Positions 60,508 through 64,000 of a DNA stretch of 64,000 bases are shown one piece after another; position 1 is the first letter of the stretch; every line of letters begins with the position of its first letter. Source of the stretch: Streptantibioticus silvisoli (lineage in GTDB: Bacteria > Actinomycetota > Actinomycetes > Streptomycetales > Streptomycetaceae); the NCBI RefSeq assembly GCF_027947535.2, contig NZ_JAAGKO020000042.1, forward strand, positions 1 through 64,000. Reading direction: 5' to 3'. A program made the position numbers and the translations under genes. The notes under the pieces are model-generated. The model made no database searches. It saw nothing but the letters and a program-made list of their open reading frames with translations, and had not been told where the DNA came from.

Positions 60508-61097
60508 CAGCGCTGCGCCGCCGCGGTGGTGGCCTCCGAGAGCGCCTGGGCGAACGCCAGGGTCTCGCGGACCGCTTCGGCCCCGTCGCCGGCCTCGCTG
60601 ACCCGCAGCGACAGGTCGTCGGCGGTGGCGGAGCCGGTGTAGCCGTGGTCCGCCTCGCAGTTGGGATCACCGCAGGCGGCCGGCTCCAGGTCGAGGCGGC
60701 TGACGGCACCCCAGCCGATGGTCAGCACCACCTCGCGCGGCAGCGTGCCCGGCTTGTACGACTCGGGGTTGGCGACGACCCGGTTGACCACGACGGACGA
60801 GATCCGGCCGATCTTCACCGACTCGGTCGACGTCGTGGCGTACGGGGAGGGCGAGGTGTCGTCGGCGCCCTGCTCGTCGGTGTGGCTGACCAGGAACCGG
60901 GTCGCGGTCAGGACCAGCACCGTCACGTGCCGCCGGACCTCGTTGGCGTCGAAGGTGGTCTCCTGGTTGACCAGGTAGGCCACCGGGGTCTCGGTGCCGA
61001 CCGAGGCCTCCACGGCCTCGGCCACGAGCGCCGGGTAATAGCCGCTGCGCTCGATGGCCGTGCGCAGCCCCTGGGTGGTCGTACCGGTTTTCGCCAT
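60507..61097 (-). CDS. DUF5998 protein
   Basis: A 196-residue actinobacterial protein (DUF5998): GLRTAIERSGYYPALVAEAVEASVG, LTATRFLVSHTDEQ, a phosphate-rich acidic loop DDTSPSPYATTSTE, VVLTIGWGAVSRLDLEPAACGDPNCEADHGYTGSATADDLSLRVSEAGDG. Two cysteines and a histidine in CGDPNCEADH suggest a metal site. Function unknown. The ATG 61097 follows GGTGGG; ATG 61106 is an alternative. Coupled to the downstream phosphatase-fold gene. Confidence 0.88.
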   Translation of the reverse strand: MAKTGTTTQGLRTAIERSGYYPALVAEAVEASVGTETPVAYLVNQETTFDANEVRRHVTVLVLTATRFLVSHTDEQGADDTSPSPYATTSTESVKIGRISSVVVNRVVANPESYKPGTLPREVVLTIGWGAVSRLDLEPAACGDPNCEADHGYTGSATADDLSLRVSEAGDGAEAVRETLAFAQALSEATTAAAQR

Positions 61098-61165
61098 ACC
61101 CACCATCTTAGTGTCGGGCCCGGCATGCCCCGGACGTCCGCGCGACCGCCGCCCGGGGTCGCCGT

Positions 61166-64000
61166 TCACAGCACCGCCAGCGCCCGCGGGCCCAGATCGC
61201 CGCGGGCCGGCGGCGGGGCCAGCCGCACGGTGGCGCCCAGGACCGCCAGCCCGCTGCGGGCCACCACGACCGGCTCCAACGCGACGGAGACCACCTCGGG
61301 CAGGTCGTCGACCAGCCGCGAGACCCGCAGCAGCAGTTCCTCCAGCGCCGCGGTGTCCACCGGTTCCGATCCGCGCCAGCCGAACAGCATGGGCGCCGCC
61401 TTGATGGAACGCACCAGTTCGGCGGCGTCCCGGTCGGTGACCGGCACCAGGCGGTGCGACAGGTCGCCGAGCAGTTCGGCCGGCGCCCCGGCCAGGCCGA
61501 AGGACAGCACCGCCCCGGCCGCCGGGTCGACCACCGCGCGCACCACGGTGTCCACCCCGCGCGGCGCCATCGCCTGCACCACCGGCCGCACTTCGCCGGC
61601 CCGGCCCTGCCGCTCGGTCAACTCGGCGTAGGCGCGGCGCAGGTCGGCGTCGCCGGCCAGGTCCAGGCGCACGCAGCCGAGGTCGGCGCGGTGCCGCAGG
61701 TGGGGCGCGGTGGCCTTCAGCGCGACCGGGTAGCCGAGCCGGTCGGCGGCCCGCACGGCGGTGTTGGCGTCCGGGGCGGGCAGCGCGGGCCGCACCTGGA
61801 TGCCGTAGCGGCCCAGCAGGGCGCGGGCCGCCTCGTCGTCGAGGGTGCGGCCCTGGCCGGCCGGTCCGGCGTCGCCGTCCAGCAGCCGGTCGACGTCGTC
61901 GCGGGCGGCGGCCTCGTCGACGCCCTCCAGCTCCGGCACCCGGCCCGGCGCCCGGGCCTCCTTGCGCCAGCGCGCGTACCGCACCGCGTAGGCCAGCGCC
62001 CGCACCGCGCGTTCCGCCGAGGGGTAGGCCGGGATGCCGGACGTCCTGGGTTCGTGCGGCGGGCGGGGCGCCGGGTGGCTGCCGGCGCCGTCGGCGGGCG
62101 GCGCCGGGCTGCCGGGACGCGGCATGAACCCGGCCGCGGAGGAGGCACCCGGCGGTTCGGGGGCGGCGGAGGGTGCGCGGGCCGGCGGTGCGGTGTCGCG
62201 CGGCGGTGCGGTGTCCGGCGGGGGCGTGGCCTCCGACGGGGGTGGGGTGTCCGGCGGGGGTGGGGTGTCCCCCGGCCCCGCAGGCGTGCGGGCCGGTGCG
62301 GTGTCGGCGGAGGGTGCGTGGGCCGGCGGTGCGGTGTCCCCCGGGGGCGTGGCGGTCGGTTCGGGGGCGGCCAGGCGGTCGGCGAGGGCGTCGAGGGTGA
62401 GGTGGACGACGACGACCGGTTTGCCGGCGCCGGCCACCGCGGCGCGCAGCGCGTCGGCCAGCGCGGGGTCGTCGCCGCTGTCGGGGTCGGCGCTGTCGGC
62501 GGGGCCGACCCGCGGGATGGCGGTGACCACGACGGCGTCGACCGCCTCGTCGGCCAGGGCGCCGGCCAGCGCCTCCCGGAAGTCGGTGGCCGACGCCTCG
62601 GTGGTGAGGTCGTGCGGGGGTGCCGGGCGCAGTCCGGTGGCCATGCAGACGTCGTAGGCGAGCAGGGCCAGCGACTCGGAGTTGCCCAGGATGCCGATCC
62701 GGCCGCCGCGCGGCAGCGGCTGGTGGGCCAGGAGCAGGCCGGTGTCCAGCAGTTCGGTGACGGTGTCCACCCGGATGATGCCGGCCTGGCGGAACAGCGC
62801 CGAGACGGTGGTGTCCGGGATGCGGGTGGCCGGCACCGTGTGGCCGGGCGGCAGGCTGCCGGAGTGCCGGGCGCCCTTGACCACGACCACCGGCTTGGCG
62901 GCGGCGGTGCGGCGGGCGAGCCGGGTGAACTTGCGCGGGTTGCCGATGGACTCCAGGTACATCAGCACCACGTCGGTGCGCGGGTCGTCGTGCCAGTACT
63001 GGAGCAGGTCGTTGCCGGACAGGTCGGCGCGGTTGCCGGCCGAGACGAAGGTGGAGACCGCGCCGAGCGCGCCGCCGGCCCGGCGCAGTCCGGCCAGCAG
63101 GGCGATGCCGATGGCGCCGGACTGGGTGAACACCCCCAGCCGGCCGGGGGCGGGGGCCTGCGGTGCCAGCGAGGCGTTCAGCCGGACGTCGGGGGCGGTG
63201 TTCAGCACGCCGAACGCGTTGGGGCCGATGACGCGCATGCCGTAGGAGCGGGCCTGGCGGATCAGCGCGCGCTGGCGGTCGCGGCCCTCGGCGCCGGACT
63301 CCGCGTAGCCGTTGGCCACCACCAGCAGGCCCTGCACGCCGTGGGTGCCGCAGTCGGCGACCGCCTCGGGGACGGCTTCGGCGGGCACGGCGAGGATCGC
63401 CAGGTCGACCGGCTCGCCGATGTCGCCGACCGAGCGGTGCGCGGGGACGCCCTCGGGCTCCAGCCACCGCAGGCCGGGGTCGAAGTGGTGGTTGACGGCG
63501 TAGGCGCGGCCGGTGAAGCCGGCGGCCAGCAGGTGGCGCAGCAGGGTGCGTCCGACGCCGGACTCGTCGCGGCCGGTGCCGATGACGGCGACCGAGCGGG
63601 GGGCGAGCAGCCGCTGGACGGAGCGGGCCTCGGCACGCTGTTCGCGGGCGCGCATGACGGCCACCGACGCCTCGGTGGGCGACAGGTCGAGGTCGAGGTG
63701 GACCACGCCGTCGGTGAAGCTGCGCCGGGCGGTGTACCCGGCGTCGGTGAAGACCTTGACCATCTTGGCGTTGGAGGGCAGCACCTCGGCGTCGAAGCGG
63801 CGGATGCCGCGTTCGCGGGCGACGGCGGCGATGTGCTCCAGCAGGGCGGAGGCCACGCCGCGGCCCTGGTGGGCGTCCTGGACCAGGAAGGCGACCTCGG
63901 CCCGGTCGGCCTCGCCGACCGCCGGGGCGCCGTCGTCGCCGATGCGGTCGTAGCGGACGGTGGCGATGAACTCCCCGCCCATGGTGGCCGCCAGTCCGAC
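61166..64000 (-). CDS. GNAT acetyltransferase / NDP-forming acyl-CoA synthetase fusion (partial)
   Basis: The 5' end lies beyond the window; the visible part is about 945 residues. An N-terminal GNAT domain (AEVAFLVQDAHQGRGVASALLEHIAAVARERG, acetyl-CoA loop QGRGVA) is followed by a CoA-binding domain (RSVAVIGTGRDESGVGRTLL), ligase domains (QSGAIGIALL, GILGNSESLA), a Pro/Thr/Ala-rich linker (about residues 560-650) and an ATP-grasp domain. This GNAT-first order is that of Streptomyces PatA-type protein lysine acetyltransferases, which acetylate acetyl-CoA synthetase and other enzymes. An active ADP-forming acyl-CoA synthetase is the alternative. The linker DNA is itself repetitive. Confidence 0.9.
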   Translation of the reverse strand, partial: VGLAATMGGEFIATVRYDRIGDDGAPAVGEADRAEVAFLVQDAHQGRGVASALLEHIAAVARERGIRRFDAEVLPSNAKMVKVFTDAGYTARRSFTDGVVHLDLDLSPTEASVAVMRAREQRAEARSVQRLLAPRSVAVIGTGRDESGVGRTLLRHLLAAGFTGRAYAVNHHFDPGLRWLEPEGVPAHRSVGDIGEPVDLAILAVPAEAVPEAVADCGTHGVQGLLVVANGYAESGAEGRDRQRALIRQARSYGMRVIGPNAFGVLNTAPDVRLNASLAPQAPAPGRLGVFTQSGAIGIALLAGLRRAGGALGAVSTFVSAGNRADLSGNDLLQYWHDDPRTDVVLMYLESIGNPRKFTRLARRTAAAKPVVVVKGARHSGSLPPGHTVPATRIPDTTVSALFRQAGIIRVDTVTELLDTGLLLAHQPLPRGGRIGILGNSESLALLAYDVCMATGLRPAPPHDLTTEASATDFREALAGALADEAVDAVVVTAIPRVGPADSADPDSGDDPALADALRAAVAGAGKPVVVVHLTLDALADRLAAPEPTATPPGDTAPPAHAPSADTAPARTPAGPGDTPPPPDTPPPSEATPPPDTAPPRDTAPPARAPSAAPEPPGASSAAGFMPRPGSPAPPADGAGSHPAPRPPHEPRTSGIPAYPSAERAVRALAYAVRYARWRKEARAPGRVPELEGVDEAAARDDVDRLLDGDAGPAGQGRTLDDEAARALLGRYGIQVRPALPAPDANTAVRAADRLGYPVALKATAPHLRHRADLGCVRLDLAGDADLRRAYAELTERQGRAGEVRPVVQAMAPRGVDTVVRAVVDPAAGAVLSFGLAGAPAELLGDLSHRLVPVTDRDAAELVRSIKAAPMLFGWRGSEPVDTAALEELLLRVSRLVDDLPEVVSVALEPVVVARSGLAVLGATVRLAPPPARGDLGPRALAVL

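Noticed and set aside
60507-63467. 986-codon frame overlapping DUF5998 and the acyl-CoA synthetase
   Set aside because: Most of it is an Arg/Pro-rich out-of-frame reading of the synthetase gene; only its C-terminal part is the real DUF5998 protein.

Overview
This is a high-GC window with typical streptomycete gene architecture. A long chaplin with a sortase signal, the cell-division protein SepH, a CutRS-type two-component system, KdpDE, an egtABCD ergothioneine cluster, an actinobacterial iron-sulfur ferrochelatase and F420/LLM-type oxidoreductases together point to a member of the Streptomycetaceae. No rRNA, tRNA or CRISPR array was found.

Left third (1-33 kb): accessory-like DNA in which real genes are separated by long spacers full of short tandem repeats. 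It opens with mmuM and an LLM oxidoreductase, followed by egtDCBA, all on the minus strand (298-7096). MmuM could recycle homocysteine left after the methylations by EgtD. After 1.6 kb without a gene come an orphan small protein (8702-9085), a MazG-like pyrophosphohydrolase, a P-loop ATPase, a GH25 muramidase and a long chaplin, then a stand-alone type II thioesterase. At 16.5-19.3 kb a fused tandem alpha/beta hydrolase and an LLM oxidoreductase diverge from a promoter region rich in GAGAGT/ACTCTC palindromes. Next are a DinB protein, two overlapping small genes (acidic protein plus zinc-ribbon protein), a TetR regulator with a palindromic operator placed inside the promoter of an MBL hydrolase / SnoaL-like pair, and a secreted GH92 mannosidase carrying two copies of a beta-sandwich module.

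Decayed segment (28.0-31.7 kb): an intact ribbon-helix-helix antitoxin beside a Doc toxin broken by a frameshift and a stop codon, a detached 3' end of an RNA methyltransferase gene, a transposase remnant, a 5'-truncated secreted protein and a lipoprotein. The 47-bp block in the detached 3' end recurs as a direct repeat inside the intact methyltransferase gene at 31.7 kb, which looks like an integration footprint.

Right half (31.7-64 kb): densely packed conserved genes. A potassium block comes first: a KimA-like permease divergent from two overlapping TrkA (RCK) genes, a DUF3159 membrane protein and an OB-fold protein, then KdpE/KdpD with no kdpFABC in the window. It is followed by DUF3710, dut, a PaaI-type thioesterase, an SDR, DUF3093, an EcsC-like protein, DUF4193, cutRS, a 57-residue protein, inositol monophosphatase and ferrochelatase, an MFS transporter overlapping a sugar-lactone oxidase, sepH, a sulfurtransferase, a VOC protein, thymidine kinase, an alkaline-phosphatase-fold protein, DUF5998, and a GNAT/acyl-CoA-synthetase fusion that runs off the right edge.

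The strongest leads are the tandem hydrolase with near-identical cores but divergent caps, the duplicated methyltransferase 3' end, the palindromic promoter regions, and KdpDE sitting with KimA/TrkA but without KdpFABC. Many spacers carry their own tandem repeat, including 14 perfect copies of an octamer at 9565-9676.
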